Numbered from the stretch's first letter, positions 13,735-22,722 are shown. The stretch: 46,433 nucleotides of DNA from Candidatus Bathyarchaeota archaeon (GCA_030602965.1 JAUVYS010000002.1:1-46433); one strand, 5' to 3'. Notes: a model not told the origin generated them from the sequence alone. Made by a program: numbers and translations.

Positions 13735-15243
13735 GTGCCACTGACAAAAGAACAGTTAAGATTGATTTGGGATCGTTGGAGAACAAAGTATCCCTGGGAT
13801 GTTCTTAAACGTACTTTTCCTTTTCCTCAAAACCTTATTTCATTATATGATTGGTGGACAGGAATCTTACATTCAAGAGGAGTAGACATTGACGAATATG
13901 ATTTTGAAGCTTATCTTGATCCAACTTTAACAAGAAAAGAACATGAACAACTCCTTGAAACATTGATTACTGCTCCTCCAGGAGAAGAAATGTATGAAGC
14001 ATGGGCGCAAGAAGCCATAAATAAAATACAGGATGAAGCTAGAGAAGCCGGATTATTAGAACCGTACGAAAAAAAAATTAGAAGTCTTGAACGAACAGAA
14101 AAAAAATCCAAACGAAAATATGAGAAAGCGAAAGAATTAGAAGATGAATTACGAAGAGAACTCCGAGAAAAAGAGGGTGAGGTTGAACGATTAAAACTAA
14201 CTAAAAAAGTCACTGTGAAATTCACACGTGACTATCCTAGTTTTGTCGGGTATGATTTAGAAACTTATGGTCCCTTCAAAACAGGTGAATTAACAAGTCT
14301 TCCAGAAGCAAACGCCGCCATCTTAATTGAACAAAAAGTGGCTTCTATTTGGGGTATACCTAAAATTGAAAAAGTTTTACCGGTAATGCCTCCAAGAGAA
14401 TTGACAAAAGAAGAGAAAAAGAGGCTTCAAGACGTTTTTAACGCTGCTCTTTTTGATGGTTTAGGCCGGATACCTGCAAGCACTATTTCTAAGTTCAGGG
14501 TTGAACTCGAAAAAATTAAGGATCTGTCTTATGTTGAAGCAGAGAAACGTATTTTAGAGTTAGCACAAGAAATTGTTGGAATGATTATAGCCACTAAAAA
14601 AATTGTGCCTGCCAGACCGCCTAGAAAAGTTGAAGTTTATCGTCCACCACGAGAAGAAGATGAACTCTACGCTATGCCTCATGTTTCACCTGCCGAACCT
14701 CCTGAATGGCCGTTAGAACCGCCTGTAATGAAGTTTCCACGAAGCCCCTCAAGTCGAGAGGAACAAGCATTTTGGAAAGCTTTTCAGTATAAACTTCAAA
14801 CGCAGGGATTTAATCCTTGGGAGTGGCAACGAGAATTTAACAATTATATTTCTAAGATGCAGTTCCGTAGCTGGAAAGCTCTTGTTAAAGCCTACGAATT
14901 GTTTGTTGAAACCATTAAGGAAAAGAAAGAGCTTCCACCGTTATGGCAGTGGAGCGGGGTTCCACCTCCAAGCTTAAACTATTTGCCAAAAGAATTAGAA
15001 AAGAAAAGAGCAGGAGCCATAATTCACTACACATCAGTATTGATTAGAAACGCTAGACGTGCGCGTGAACCTTATCAACCAACCTTAGAAGAACTGAGAG
15101 AGGATCTCGGTGATATTATGGGTATAACTAATGTAACATTTGATGAAATAAAAACTGCTTTAATGGAAGCTTACAAAGAAAAAGACGTAAGACTAATAGG
15201 GATTACACTGGAAGAGTTAAACAATTTTCTGGAAGCAACCTAA
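13735..15243 (+). CDS. Large coiled-coil virion-type protein, 502 aa
   Basis: Starts GTG at 13735, two bases after the upstream stop; the frame is open further upstream but only within the other gene. Residues about 110-160 form a strong coiled coil (KKSKRKYEKAKELEDELRRE). Later parts are Pro-rich (PPREEDELYAMPHVSPAEPP) and helical. Probably a scaffold or structural protein; no family recognised. Confidence 0.65.
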   Translation: MPLTKEQLRLIWDRWRTKYPWDVLKRTFPFPQNLISLYDWWTGILHSRGVDIDEYDFEAYLDPTLTRKEHEQLLETLITAPPGEEMYEAWAQEAINKIQDEAREAGLLEPYEKKIRSLERTEKKSKRKYEKAKELEDELRRELREKEGEVERLKLTKKVTVKFTRDYPSFVGYDLETYGPFKTGELTSLPEANAAILIEQKVASIWGIPKIEKVLPVMPPRELTKEEKKRLQDVFNAALFDGLGRIPASTISKFRVELEKIKDLSYVEAEKRILELAQEIVGMIIATKKIVPARPPRKVEVYRPPREEDELYAMPHVSPAEPPEWPLEPPVMKFPRSPSSREEQAFWKAFQYKLQTQGFNPWEWQREFNNYISKMQFRSWKALVKAYELFVETIKEKKELPPLWQWSGVPPPSLNYLPKELEKKRAGAIIHYTSVLIRNARRAREPYQPTLEELREDLGDIMGITNVTFDEIKTALMEAYKEKDVRLIGITLEELNNFLEAT

Positions 15244-15266
15244 AAAGTCTACTATAAAAAAAGAAG

Positions 15267-15296
15267 AGGTAAGTTTACCCTAGAGTAAATTTACCT
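15267..15296. terminator. Bidirectional hairpin between convergent genes
   Basis: AGGTAAGTTTAC (15267-15278) pairs with GTAAATTTACCT (15285-15296), with one G-U pair and a loop of CCTAGA. It includes the stop of 15291-15617. No long T run on either side, so efficiency is uncertain. Confidence 0.5.
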
Positions 15297-15617
15297 AGTC
15301 GGTGTCACGGTGACTTTCTTGTATAGTTTAGATCCTTTTCTTGCTTTTGACACGTACTTTTCTTGACCGGGGCCTTTCCCTACCATATCCCTAGAGATGA
15401 TAGCGTTTCTTTCAGCTCTGCTTTCAATGCCTAAAGTCTTATGTGCGGCAACTGTAAAAGCTGCCTTAACGTCTGGATGTCCAGCACCAGGAGCACGTCG
15501 GCTTCGGGGAAATATCGTTACGTGTTTCTTAGCCGCGGTTGCCATAATCATTATTCCACCTTTCTGGCCTAGTAACAAGAGGCCGGCAGGATTAATTCGT
15601 TGCCATTTCGCGACCAT
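15291..15617 (-). CDS. Small basic protein, 108 aa
   Basis: ATG at 15617 (MVAKWQRINPAG) behind a TATA box at 15653-15663. Very basic and Ala/Gly-rich, with Arg/Lys patches (PRSRRAPGAGH, KARKGSKLYKKV). An internal methionine (MATAAKKH) could be an alternative start. Resembles a DNA-condensing or capsid-interior protein in composition only. Confidence 0.6.
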   Translation of the reverse strand: MVAKWQRINPAGLLLLGQKGGIMIMATAAKKHVTIFPRSRRAPGAGHPDVKAAFTVAAHKTLGIESRAERNAIISRDMVGKGPGQEKYVSKARKGSKLYKKVTVTPTR

Positions 15618-15663
15618 TTTATATCACTGAGGGTAAATGTGGTGAACTCAGACATTTAAAACT
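15617..15663. promoter_or_regulatory. Overlapping divergent promoters
   Basis: The plus strand has TTTTATATC at 15617-15625, which would start transcripts about 20 bases before the GTG at 15667. The minus strand has GTTTTAAATG at 15653-15663, about 35-40 bases before the ATG at 15617. The two promoters overlap, so the genes may compete for transcription. Confidence 0.5.
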
Positions 15664-15666
15664 TCC

Positions 15667-16320
15667 GTGAACGTGAGGGTTATTGATCTGAACAAAAAAC
15701 TAATAAGTGTCTACTACGTGTTTAATTGCATGCAAACTTGTTCGGATGAAGCTGTAGCTTGGTTCTTCATGGGTGAAGGAAATGCCACGTTTGAGTGTAT
15801 GCAAAGACATGAGCAAAGAGGACTTTCAGCTATTTTAGGCTACCAAGTAAGACCATATATATCAATTTCAAACACTGACTTAACCCTCATGAGGTTACTA
15901 AGAGGTTGGTTTAAAGCTAAAAAGATAAAACATAATGTGTATATACCAAAAACCAAACCACCTCGTAAACCTTGTGCGGTTTTAAAAATAGGACGCGTTG
16001 TAGATGTGAAAAAATTCTTAGAGATTATTTTGCCATACCTTATAGGACGAAAACAGACGGTTTGCCAACTTATGTTGGAATGTTTAAATAAATTTGGAAG
16101 AGAAGGATGGAGTGAGATTATAAAAACGAAGGGAATAATAACTCGTACAAAAAAAGGAAGGATCTCAAGTTTGATCATAAACTGGGATGTGGAACAAGAG
16201 AAGAAAAGGTTTTTAGAGATAATGAGATACAGAGATTACATCTTATCCATTAATAGTGGACGGAAAGCAAAAAATAACTACGCCTATTTTGCTAATCTTT
16301 GGGGGATGGAAATTGGGTAG
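15667..16320 (+). CDS. LAGLIDADG-family homing endonuclease, 217 aa
   Basis: The catalytic helix is AVAWFFMGEGNATF (residues about 30-43), followed by the expected P-x-ISI-x-NTD and LL-x-WF segments. A degenerate second repeat may be DVKKFLEIILPYLIGRKQ. Free-standing between convergent and divergent units, not inside an interrupted gene, so it may spread as a lone homing element. GTG start; GTG at 15673 is also possible. Confidence 0.8.
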   Translation: MNVRVIDLNKKLISVYYVFNCMQTCSDEAVAWFFMGEGNATFECMQRHEQRGLSAILGYQVRPYISISNTDLTLMRLLRGWFKAKKIKHNVYIPKTKPPRKPCAVLKIGRVVDVKKFLEIILPYLIGRKQTVCQLMLECLNKFGREGWSEIIKTKGIITRTKKGRISSLIINWDVEQEKKRFLEIMRYRDYILSINSGRKAKNNYAYFANLWGMEIG

Positions 16321-16600
16321 TATTGTTCATCGTATTAAGGGTAAAAAAGACCGATTCTATCCTCCGTTCAAGATTTTTCCTTACGAAGAATTAGCTGAGG
16401 TTTTGAAGAATGATATGACCGCTTTTATTGAGGATCGTCCTACAACTAATAGTTTTAAACGAGGGACGGTTTGGAAGGCGAGTAAAAAATTGTCCGACAT
16501 GCTTGGTAAGAAAGTCGCTTATAAAAAAGGATTTATGCGTCTTGACGATGGAGACGCATTAGAGGGCTACCTCTTCTATATTGAGGGTGAATCTATATAG
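16313..16600 (+). CDS. Hypothetical protein, 95 aa
   Basis: Starts at TTG at 16313, supported by GGGGGATGG just upstream and an eight-base overlap with the endonuclease stop. A longer frame from GTG at 16256 lies inside the endonuclease gene and is rejected. Basic, alpha/beta; probably coexpressed with the endonuclease. Confidence 0.55.
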   Translation: MGSIVHRIKGKKDRFYPPFKIFPYEELAEVLKNDMTAFIEDRPTTNSFKRGTVWKASKKLSDMLGKKVAYKKGFMRLDDGDALEGYLFYIEGESI

Positions 16601-16622
16601 AGATTCTTTTACATCTCAAAAA

Positions 16623-17132
16623 TTAGCCTGTTGGACCGATGGTTCTCATTCTAACAAATTGTTTATAGACTCCTTCCAGTTGTTTTTTTAGTTCTCTCGC
16701 TTCTTCGCTTCTCAGTCCTTCAAGGCATTCGTAAAGAATTTGTACCAACTCATATTCTTTTATGTTAGCTTCTCGTCTTGCTTTGGTGAACCAGTCAGTC
16801 ATTTTTGTTTTTCCGTTGAGTACATCCGTAAGTTCCTGTCTTTCTTGTACTCTGATTTTTAAGGCTCTGTATCTTGCATCACGGTCTAACCCGTCTAGGG
16901 GAGTGAGTCTTTCCACTACTTGATTCACGAAGATGGTCATATCCGGGTTTAATGATTGAGGAGAAGAAGAAATAACTGGTTGACTAGATTCAGATACAAC
17001 TTCCATATTTAATGATGAAGCGAGTAATCCTTGTGTGTATGGCGATTTAAAATAGAGTTCACTGGTTGGACATTGATAAAGTCCTTGGGCGATTCGTTGA
17101 AGTTTCTGGTCACAATAAGGACAGTTACGCAC
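16623..17132 (-). CDS. Zinc-knuckle plus helical protein, 169 aa
   Basis: An N-terminal ribbon (MRNCPYCDQKLQ, then YQCP) with three Cys is followed by a Ser/Pro-rich linker and a long helical C-terminal half (residues about 70-165). Last gene of the 27.4-16.6 kb structural unit. Not recognised. Confidence 0.6.
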   Translation of the reverse strand: MRNCPYCDQKLQRIAQGLYQCPTSELYFKSPYTQGLLASSLNMEVVSESSQPVISSSPQSLNPDMTIFVNQVVERLTPLDGLDRDARYRALKIRVQERQELTDVLNGKTKMTDWFTKARREANIKEYELVQILYECLEGLRSEEARELKKQLEGVYKQFVRMRTIGPTG

Positions 17133-17135
17133 TTT

Positions 17136-17459
17136 TTAGTCACTTGGTTTCAATCTGTATTCTATCCCAAGTTGAGCAGCGAATCCTACAAAGAATCCGA
17201 AAACTAAATAACAGATTCCTTCAAGAGTGTTTCCTGAAATAATGTTAGATATTACGGCTGGACTTGCTCCCGCAGCACCCATTAATCCAGCTACAAAAGC
17301 TCGATGATACTTATTTACATCCCAAGGCTTACCTTCATTTTCATTAGAAGAAGCATTGGTTTTCACTCTCTTTTGGAAAATAAGGTTTTGATTAAGCTTG
17401 GAAAGTTTAAAGAAAGATTTTTTTAATTCCGTTTTTTTCTCCTCCAGTTTATGATTCAA
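17136..17459 (-). CDS. Membrane protein, 107 aa
   Basis: A TTG start (17459) inside the end of the upstream gene. A basic N-terminus of about 50 residues, then two Gly/Ala-rich hydrophobic segments (AFVAGLMGAAGASPAVISNI; ICYLVFGFFVGFAAQLG). Similar in style to the Gly-rich membrane protein at 26983-27405. Possibly embedded in a virion membrane. Confidence 0.55.
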   Translation of the reverse strand: MNHKLEEKKTELKKSFFKLSKLNQNLIFQKRVKTNASSNENEGKPWDVNKYHRAFVAGLMGAAGASPAVISNIISGNTLEGICYLVFGFFVGFAAQLGIEYRLKPSD

Positions 17460-17628
17460 TTATTCTGTATTCTGTCCAGAATTTGCCTTCAACACCTTCG
17501 ATTTCTAAGAATTCAGGATCTATCAAGTAACCTTCTTCTGGTGTCGGTTCAGTGTCGCTAGGTCCAACAATCCTATACTCCAATACTGCGTCTTTTACAA
17601 TTTGAATAGGCACCGTTAAATAACTCAC
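17449..17628 (-). CDS. Small hypothetical protein, 59 aa
   Basis: GTG start at 17628, fixed by GGAGGGGG a few bases upstream, right after the glycoside hydrolase stop. Acidic and beta-like (GYLIDPEFLEIEGVEGKFWTEYRII). Not recognised. Confidence 0.55.
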   Translation of the reverse strand: MSYLTVPIQIVKDAVLEYRIVGPSDTEPTPEEGYLIDPEFLEIEGVEGKFWTEYRIIES

Positions 17629-17629
17629 T

Positions 17630-18667
17630 TTACCCCCTCCTTTCATATAGAAAAGGTATATCATCTAAAAAAGATTTATCATAGGAATAGGTTGAAAACG
17701 AAGTAACAAGATAAGTTAATCCTGCTACTCCTAAACCTACTAGCAATGAAACAACAGGTTTTTTTGTAGCAACAAGTGTGACTGTTCCCGTTCCTATTCC
17801 TAAACCTAATACTATTGGATATACCGTTGGAAGTGTGGGTGTGGCAAGTTTCTGGTACATCGAGTAAGCGGGTTTCACGTTAAGATCCACGGTTACCAAT
17901 CCCATGTAATCACTGTAGTTTGTTGATTCTTCAGGTAAAGCATAGTCTTGGAATGTGTACCAAAAAATTTTTTGTACACTGTAATCTTTAAGAAATTGGT
18001 CAAGATCCTTCAAGTATTCTGCTTGTCCTTCTAAACCAAAAGTTAAACTGCTTACTCCTGCTTCTGTGATCCATAACGGTTTTGGCGAAGTAGTATTTAT
18101 TATGTTTTGTAAATAGTTGCCGTATTCTTCTTCAGCAAGATAAATATGGTATGATGCTATGTCACAATAGGATGCTGCACCGAGGTTCCAACAGTCTTGA
18201 ACAAGTTGATCTGAGCCTGGTTGAGGTGACATTGCGCTGAACACTATTGGTTTTCCGGTTGGATTCATTACTTCATAAATTTTTTGTAGCATATCCACGA
18301 TGTGCTGTGCAGAACCATCTTGGTACCCTAATTGAAATTGTGGTATATTCGGTTCATTCCATGCTTCCCATGCATCAATGTCTGGAAAAACATTTTTTGT
18401 GTTTATTAACGCTGTTTCCCAATCGTTGAGGGTGAAAGTAGGTGATTCATTCACAATGTATCTATCTAAGATTCCAAGTATTTTCATTCCGTTTGCATGA
18501 GCGTTTGTTATGACCGAGTTCATTCGGTCAATTAACCATTGTACCGTCGGTGAAAGAATTTCCACTCGCACCCATTCACATCCTAACGCCTTGATAAGGC
18601 TCCAATAAGCCGCTTCGTCATAGTATGGTTTTTCTATATCCCACGTATGTATTTGTACTCCTTTCAT
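17630..18667 (-). CDS. Membrane-anchored glycoside hydrolase, clan GH-A, 345 aa
   Basis: A (beta/alpha)8-type hydrolase. The acid/base is Glu105 in AWNEPN and the nucleophile Glu202 in LWITEAG, the retaining clan-A pattern (GH5, GH39 and relatives; exact family not assignable by eye). After about residue 275 come two hydrophobic helices (YPIVLGLGIGTGTVTLV; VSLLVGLGVAGLTYLV), so the enzyme is likely anchored by its C-terminus. It ends DDIPFLYERRG, echoing the N-terminal tag of other proteins. Likely degrades host surface glycans. ATG 18667 chosen; GTG 18676 is possible. Confidence 0.85.
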   Translation of the reverse strand: MKGVQIHTWDIEKPYYDEAAYWSLIKALGCEWVRVEILSPTVQWLIDRMNSVITNAHANGMKILGILDRYIVNESPTFTLNDWETALINTKNVFPDIDAWEAWNEPNIPQFQLGYQDGSAQHIVDMLQKIYEVMNPTGKPIVFSAMSPQPGSDQLVQDCWNLGAASYCDIASYHIYLAEEEYGNYLQNIINTTSPKPLWITEAGVSSLTFGLEGQAEYLKDLDQFLKDYSVQKIFWYTFQDYALPEESTNYSDYMGLVTVDLNVKPAYSMYQKLATPTLPTVYPIVLGLGIGTGTVTLVATKKPVVSLLVGLGVAGLTYLVTSFSTYSYDKSFLDDIPFLYERRG

Positions 18668-18726
18668 TTTTTTCACTTTTTACATATTTCTTATTTCTTA
18701 TTTATTTCTTACTTATTTTTTCTTAT
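18668..18726 (-). promoter_or_regulatory. AT-rich AATAAG repeat leader
   Basis: Upstream of the hydrolase the minus strand carries overlapping AATAAG/AAATAAGAAATA repeats with no ribosome binding site. It may hold a promoter or simply a low-complexity leader. Nothing else is seen here. Confidence 0.3.
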
Positions 18727-19551
18727 CTATCTGTCTTGTTTCACTCCCACATAATCAAGATCTAAGATTTTGTTTGCGTTCTCTAATGTTCCAAAATCAA
18801 AAAATACTTCCAGATAATCTCCCGCGTCATCAGGAATATTAGTTGTTATATCGTTTGTTAAAACCCCGTCAATATAAAAGTCGATTTGAGTCAGTCTAGT
18901 AGCATCCACCCTAAAAATGTGATAGTCCGTGTCTAAAGCGACTCCAGTATCTTCACTTGTTTGTACTCCACCATCCCTGCATCGAGCCAGCCAATTAGCG
19001 TCTTGAAACGATACAAACCCTATATAATCATCACCATCAAACCGTAGAAGCATGAAAATGAACTGGTCAGTGTCAGATTGACCTAGCTTCGCCTTAACTT
19101 CAAACACCACCCGTTTTGAAACATGTAGGCTTCTAATAGTCCCCCAATCAAAATTTAATCCATCACCGTCTACTCCACCAGTTTGCAGACGAGCTATGCC
19201 TCCTATTTGACTGTCCACAACTGCTACTGATCCACCGTAAAGATTTGTTCCCCATTCATCTTTTATTTGGTCGCCTATAAAATCATCTATAAATAGAAGT
19301 TGGTCTTGAAGAGAATCCAAACATCTTGCTTCGTGACTTCTGTAAGCATCGTTTTCCCCTCCTATGAGATCAACACTTCTCCACTTGGAGTTCAGGTACT
19401 GATATAATCTGTATCCTACCTGCGTCGAGTTGTAGACTAAGACGGTTCGACCTTCATATACTGCTCCAGTCGGATCAGCCCAAATACCTGCCTGTGTTTG
19501 AACTGAAATATATGTTCCTGCACCCACGGAAGCTCTTGTTCTCGCAGCCAT
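18727..19551 (-). CDS. LamG/concanavalin-like lectin domain protein, 274 aa
   Basis: Residues about 1-80 resemble a fibre or attachment module. Residues about 95-274 have the beta-jellyroll rhythm of LamG-like domains (FIDDFIGD..., RVVFEVKAKLGQSDTDQF, YHIFRVDATRLTQIDFYIDGVL), typical of carbohydrate-binding parts of fibres. ATG at 19551 with GGGTG upstream. Together with the hydrolase it suggests a receptor-binding apparatus. Confidence 0.7.
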   Translation of the reverse strand: MAARTRASVGAGTYISVQTQAGIWADPTGAVYEGRTVLVYNSTQVGYRLYQYLNSKWRSVDLIGGENDAYRSHEARCLDSLQDQLLFIDDFIGDQIKDEWGTNLYGGSVAVVDSQIGGIARLQTGGVDGDGLNFDWGTIRSLHVSKRVVFEVKAKLGQSDTDQFIFMLLRFDGDDYIGFVSFQDANWLARCRDGGVQTSEDTGVALDTDYHIFRVDATRLTQIDFYIDGVLTNDITTNIPDDAGDYLEVFFDFGTLENANKILDLDYVGVKQDR

Positions 19552-19552
19552 C

Positions 19553-21112
19553 TTAGTTGACACCCACATAAGTTATTATGTCATTCAACGTGCCGATGCA
19601 CCATATTCTATCTGTATTATCTATATCATAACTGACGGTGCAACCAGGTCTCAGAGCGTAGCCAGTGCCCGCAACCACAGTATTATCATTCCCTACGTAA
19701 ACCACAGCGTTACCCAAAGTTCTGTCAGAATCATTCTCTATCGTCACGCTTTTACAAGCATTCGCTGGAAATTGTTGTGCAGCCCCACCCATTGTAACTT
19801 GTCCATGAATTATAGATGTTGGTGATGCTTCTTCGGTTTCAAGAGGTTTACCTTCCTCCTGGTTAATCATCATTACAAAGCTGCGTTTGACTACTGCTTC
19901 ATCCACGAGAAAATTGGTGAGTGTCGTTCCTGCAGCGCTTGTTATCACGTATATGGCAACGTAAGTTACCGCTGATAAGTTGGCTCCAACACCTATCACC
20001 CCGTCTACTTCACTCATTAAACGATGGTAATGATGCCACTGGTCGTATTGAATATCGGCAAGAGGAATTTCCCAGTAAAACAGGTTGCCCGCATCTGTTC
20101 CCAACGCAATATACAGGTTAGTTATTGTGCCGCCTACAGGCGTTGGAACATACATGAAGCACATAACTTTTGCGTGAGTGCTATACACACTTAAATCTAA
20201 AGCCGCTGGAGGAACAAAAGATACTCCACCTAAAACTCCACCTGCAACTTTATCCCATTCAACACTGTTAGTACCCTGTCCTCTATGATCAGTGTTTAAA
20301 GCAAGATTCAATGTGCTGCCTTCAAGTGAAACACCGGCAAGAGAGTCGAAACCTGCCAGTAACACTTTAGCTGGAGCTACAGGTATGCTGCCATCAGGAT
20401 AAACTTCACCATCATCTGTAAAATCTGTTAATTGAACTTTTCCAACTTGACGGGTTGGTCGATCAATTACGTCTACTGCTCCTCCAGCTAAAACATCCGA
20501 GAAACTGAAAAGGTAGAATATACAGTCTTGAGTTGCAGACGCCGCCCAAGCAGGAGGTGTCAATGAAACACAGAAGTTTCCTGCATGAGTTGGAGTTGAA
20601 GAGTCTATTCCTACTTCAACCTGTCCCGCAACAGAAGCAGATAGCCAGATAACGATAACATAGTCTTGTTGAGGTTCAAGAGTGTATGGTGTGGTGAAAT
20701 GAAAATTCACTAGCTCAATAGTTAATCCTAAAGATGGCTCTGTGCCTAACACGTTATCGCTTGTAGCTAACACTCCGCCCGCTATGTCTGGAACAGCGTC
20801 TACACCAACCACTGTGCCTGCTAAAACCCTGTAAAGCCTTGCTTGAAGAATATTTCCCGCAACAGCGAAGGCTGCGTTTCTTTGAAGATGAAACGATACG
20901 TCTGTCAACCGTAACAGTGCAATGGGTGAGGTGAAGGCTTGACCGCATGCCTCGTTAACCGCGTTTAAAATTGTGCTTGTATCCTGGTTTGCTTTGCCGT
21001 AGCTTTCAATAAGGTGGCTTAACAAGTTTCCCCAATTGATAGGTAACGGGTTAGCTACTCCTACATTGGCTCCGTCAATCCATAAATCTACTTTTTGTCT
21101 TGGTTCAGCCAA
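19553..21112 (-). CDS. Large fibre/adhesin-like protein, 519 aa
   Basis: TTG start with GGTG upstream. Almost entirely beta-rich, low in charge and Cys, with repeated Gly/Thr/Asn-rich strands. The N-terminus (PRQKVDLWIDGANVGVANPLPI) could be a particle-attachment domain; the C-terminal 90 residues look like a separate beta domain. Probably the major host-contact protein. No close family is recognised. Confidence 0.65.
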   Translation of the reverse strand: MAEPRQKVDLWIDGANVGVANPLPINWGNLLSHLIESYGKANQDTSTILNAVNEACGQAFTSPIALLRLTDVSFHLQRNAAFAVAGNILQARLYRVLAGTVVGVDAVPDIAGGVLATSDNVLGTEPSLGLTIELVNFHFTTPYTLEPQQDYVIVIWLSASVAGQVEVGIDSSTPTHAGNFCVSLTPPAWAASATQDCIFYLFSFSDVLAGGAVDVIDRPTRQVGKVQLTDFTDDGEVYPDGSIPVAPAKVLLAGFDSLAGVSLEGSTLNLALNTDHRGQGTNSVEWDKVAGGVLGGVSFVPPAALDLSVYSTHAKVMCFMYVPTPVGGTITNLYIALGTDAGNLFYWEIPLADIQYDQWHHYHRLMSEVDGVIGVGANLSAVTYVAIYVITSAAGTTLTNFLVDEAVVKRSFVMMINQEEGKPLETEEASPTSIIHGQVTMGGAAQQFPANACKSVTIENDSDRTLGNAVVYVGNDNTVVAGTGYALRPGCTVSYDIDNTDRIWCIGTLNDIITYVGVN

Positions 21113-21359
21113 TTACTACACCTAATTCAAATTCGAGTACGGTAAGCTCTACTTCTTCTTCATGTTTCTCTATTTTATTTCCATGCATAATTGACTGTTT
21201 CACTTTAACTTTAACTTTCTTCTTTTTATGTTTCGGTTTTTTCAGTTTCTTAACCTTCACTCTTTTCGGCTTCTTTTCAGGCTTTTCAGGCTTCTCCTCT
21301 TCTTCTTCTTCAGGCTCCTCTTCTTCTTCTTTCGGTTTCTTCTCTTTTTCTTTGTTCAT
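21105..21359 (-). CDS. Lys/Glu block protein, 84 aa
   Basis: ATG at 21359, with AGGT upstream. Residues about 2-60 alternate acidic runs (EEEEEPEEEEEE) and basic runs (KKPKHKKKKVKVKVK). The last 20 residues are hydrophobic and regular (VELTVLEFELGVVIG). Low-complexity composition makes homology searches unreliable; may be a flexible linker or nucleic-acid neutralising protein. Confidence 0.55.
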   Translation of the reverse strand: MNKEKEKKPKEEEEEPEEEEEEKPEKPEKKPKRVKVKKLKKPKHKKKKVKVKVKQSIMHGNKIEKHEEEVELTVLEFELGVVIG

Positions 21360-21360
21360 G

Positions 21361-21837
21361 TTAGTAACCTGATGTTTCAACTAATCCAGCTAAGTTCACG
21401 TTTAAATCAAACGTGGGGTTTCCAGAGAAGACAGCGAAAAGAATATAGTAATATTTGCCTTCTATAGTTGGGATGCCCTTGGTGAATTTTAGTTTTACAA
21501 CTCCATACCCAAATTTTTGTGCCATTATTTGTTCCAGAACTACGCCGGATTCATCATATCTAGCGAATCCTCCATAAACAAGAGCATTAATGAGTGTAGC
21601 GAATTGTATCTCATAAAAATGAAAAGGTAATGCTGAAGCGGGAACTAAACCTGCTAATGCTACGCCATAGATATTAAAGAAAGGCAGAGTTGGAACACCA
21701 GTATATGCAGCGCTATACATTACTCTGCCTTGATCGCTTCGGATGAGGTCGCTTGTGCCATACTCCACATTTATAGAGTAGTCTGGTAAGCCGACGCCTA
21801 ACGGTGTAACACTAAAAGTTTTTTCGATAACGACCAA
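21361..21837 (-). CDS. Structural paralogue 1, 158 aa
   Basis: TTG start with GGTG upstream; begins [M]VVIEKTFSVTPLGVGLPDYS. Tandem paralogue of 21847-22311, sharing the first 25 residues and the beta-rich layout. Few charged residues. Likely a virion subunit of a multi-copy or heteromeric structure. Confidence 0.65.
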   Translation of the reverse strand: MVVIEKTFSVTPLGVGLPDYSINVEYGTSDLIRSDQGRVMYSAAYTGVPTLPFFNIYGVALAGLVPASALPFHFYEIQFATLINALVYGGFARYDESGVVLEQIMAQKFGYGVVKLKFTKGIPTIEGKYYYILFAVFSGNPTFDLNVNLAGLVETSGY

Positions 21838-21846
21838 TTATGACAC

Positions 21847-22311
21847 CTACAAACTTAGTTGATAACGGGTTAGATCCATATCTACACCGTGAACAGTATA
21901 TACACCAAGTAATGCTCCGAGAGAATGATTAGTTATTTCAAGTCTATAACCTGACAAGAATTTGCCGATGGGCATCCCCCGCGACAAATGTTTCTCTATG
22001 TTTTGATAATCATATTCTTGAAGAAAAGCCGCTTCTGGACCAGTTATAGGTACTGCTATCGCATCTAATTGTAACAATACATTTGCAGGTACACTAACAA
22101 AAAAGTCGTACAGCATCCAAACTCTGTCAACAGGCCGTGTTTGAAGGTCTAAAACAGTTACGCCAGGATTAAGCATTGCTTGCACAGAATAGGTATATGC
22201 GGTTTCCCAACTGCGAATAACAGGCTCGACACTAACTTCAACGTTTTGGCTGTAATCTCTTCTTCCAATTCCAAGAGGTGTAACAGCAAAAGTTTGTTCT
22301 ATAACGACCAA
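21847..22311 (-). CDS. Structural paralogue 2, 154 aa
   Basis: TTG start; begins [M]VVIEQTFAVTPLGIGRRDYS, nearly identical in pattern to its downstream neighbour but diverging after residue 30. Beta-rich. GGGTGTGAG upstream. The pair arose by tandem duplication. Confidence 0.65.
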   Translation of the reverse strand: MVVIEQTFAVTPLGIGRRDYSQNVEVSVEPVIRSWETAYTYSVQAMLNPGVTVLDLQTRPVDRVWMLYDFFVSVPANVLLQLDAIAVPITGPEAAFLQEYDYQNIEKHLSRGMPIGKFLSGYRLEITNHSLGALLGVYTVHGVDMDLTRYQLSL

Positions 22312-22709
22312 CTTTTTCTCACACCCTCAAGATCAAAAATAATACCCGGCGTATGAGGATTACCAGCATCAGTGTTTTGCACTTCAACAAATAAGCGTTG
22401 ACCGAGCATAACATCTTTATAAACGGGGAACGGGGGGGTTGCATTATCTAAAGCGATGAAACCGTTTGAAGGTATTATCTGTATCTGTCCGATTCCAGCT
22501 CTTAATAACACTAAAGCATTACAACCATTTGGATAATGAAAAGTTATGCTGATGCATTTACCTGTAAGTGGACATACTTCACTCATAATTATTCCTGTTG
22601 AAGCTAATACAATTTGTCTGAATTGAACTTGTGCTGTTTGTTTCTCGTATTCTTGAAGTATGGATTCGTCTATTTGTCTTGGTTGAAACATACTAGTCTT
22701 GTTGAACAC
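22299..22709 (-). CDS. Beta-rich hypothetical protein, 136 aa
   Basis: GTG start at 22709; an ATG six codons in has no binding site. A short helix, then a beta sandwich-like domain (residues about 40-136) with CPLTGKC that could be a disulfide loop. Placed in the structural block; not recognised. Confidence 0.55.
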   Translation of the reverse strand: MFNKTSMFQPRQIDESILQEYEKQTAQVQFRQIVLASTGIIMSEVCPLTGKCISITFHYPNGCNALVLLRAGIGQIQIIPSNGFIALDNATPPFPVYKDVMLGQRLFVEVQNTDAGNPHTPGIIFDLEGVRKSWSL

Positions 22710-22722
22710 GAGATCTCACGTC

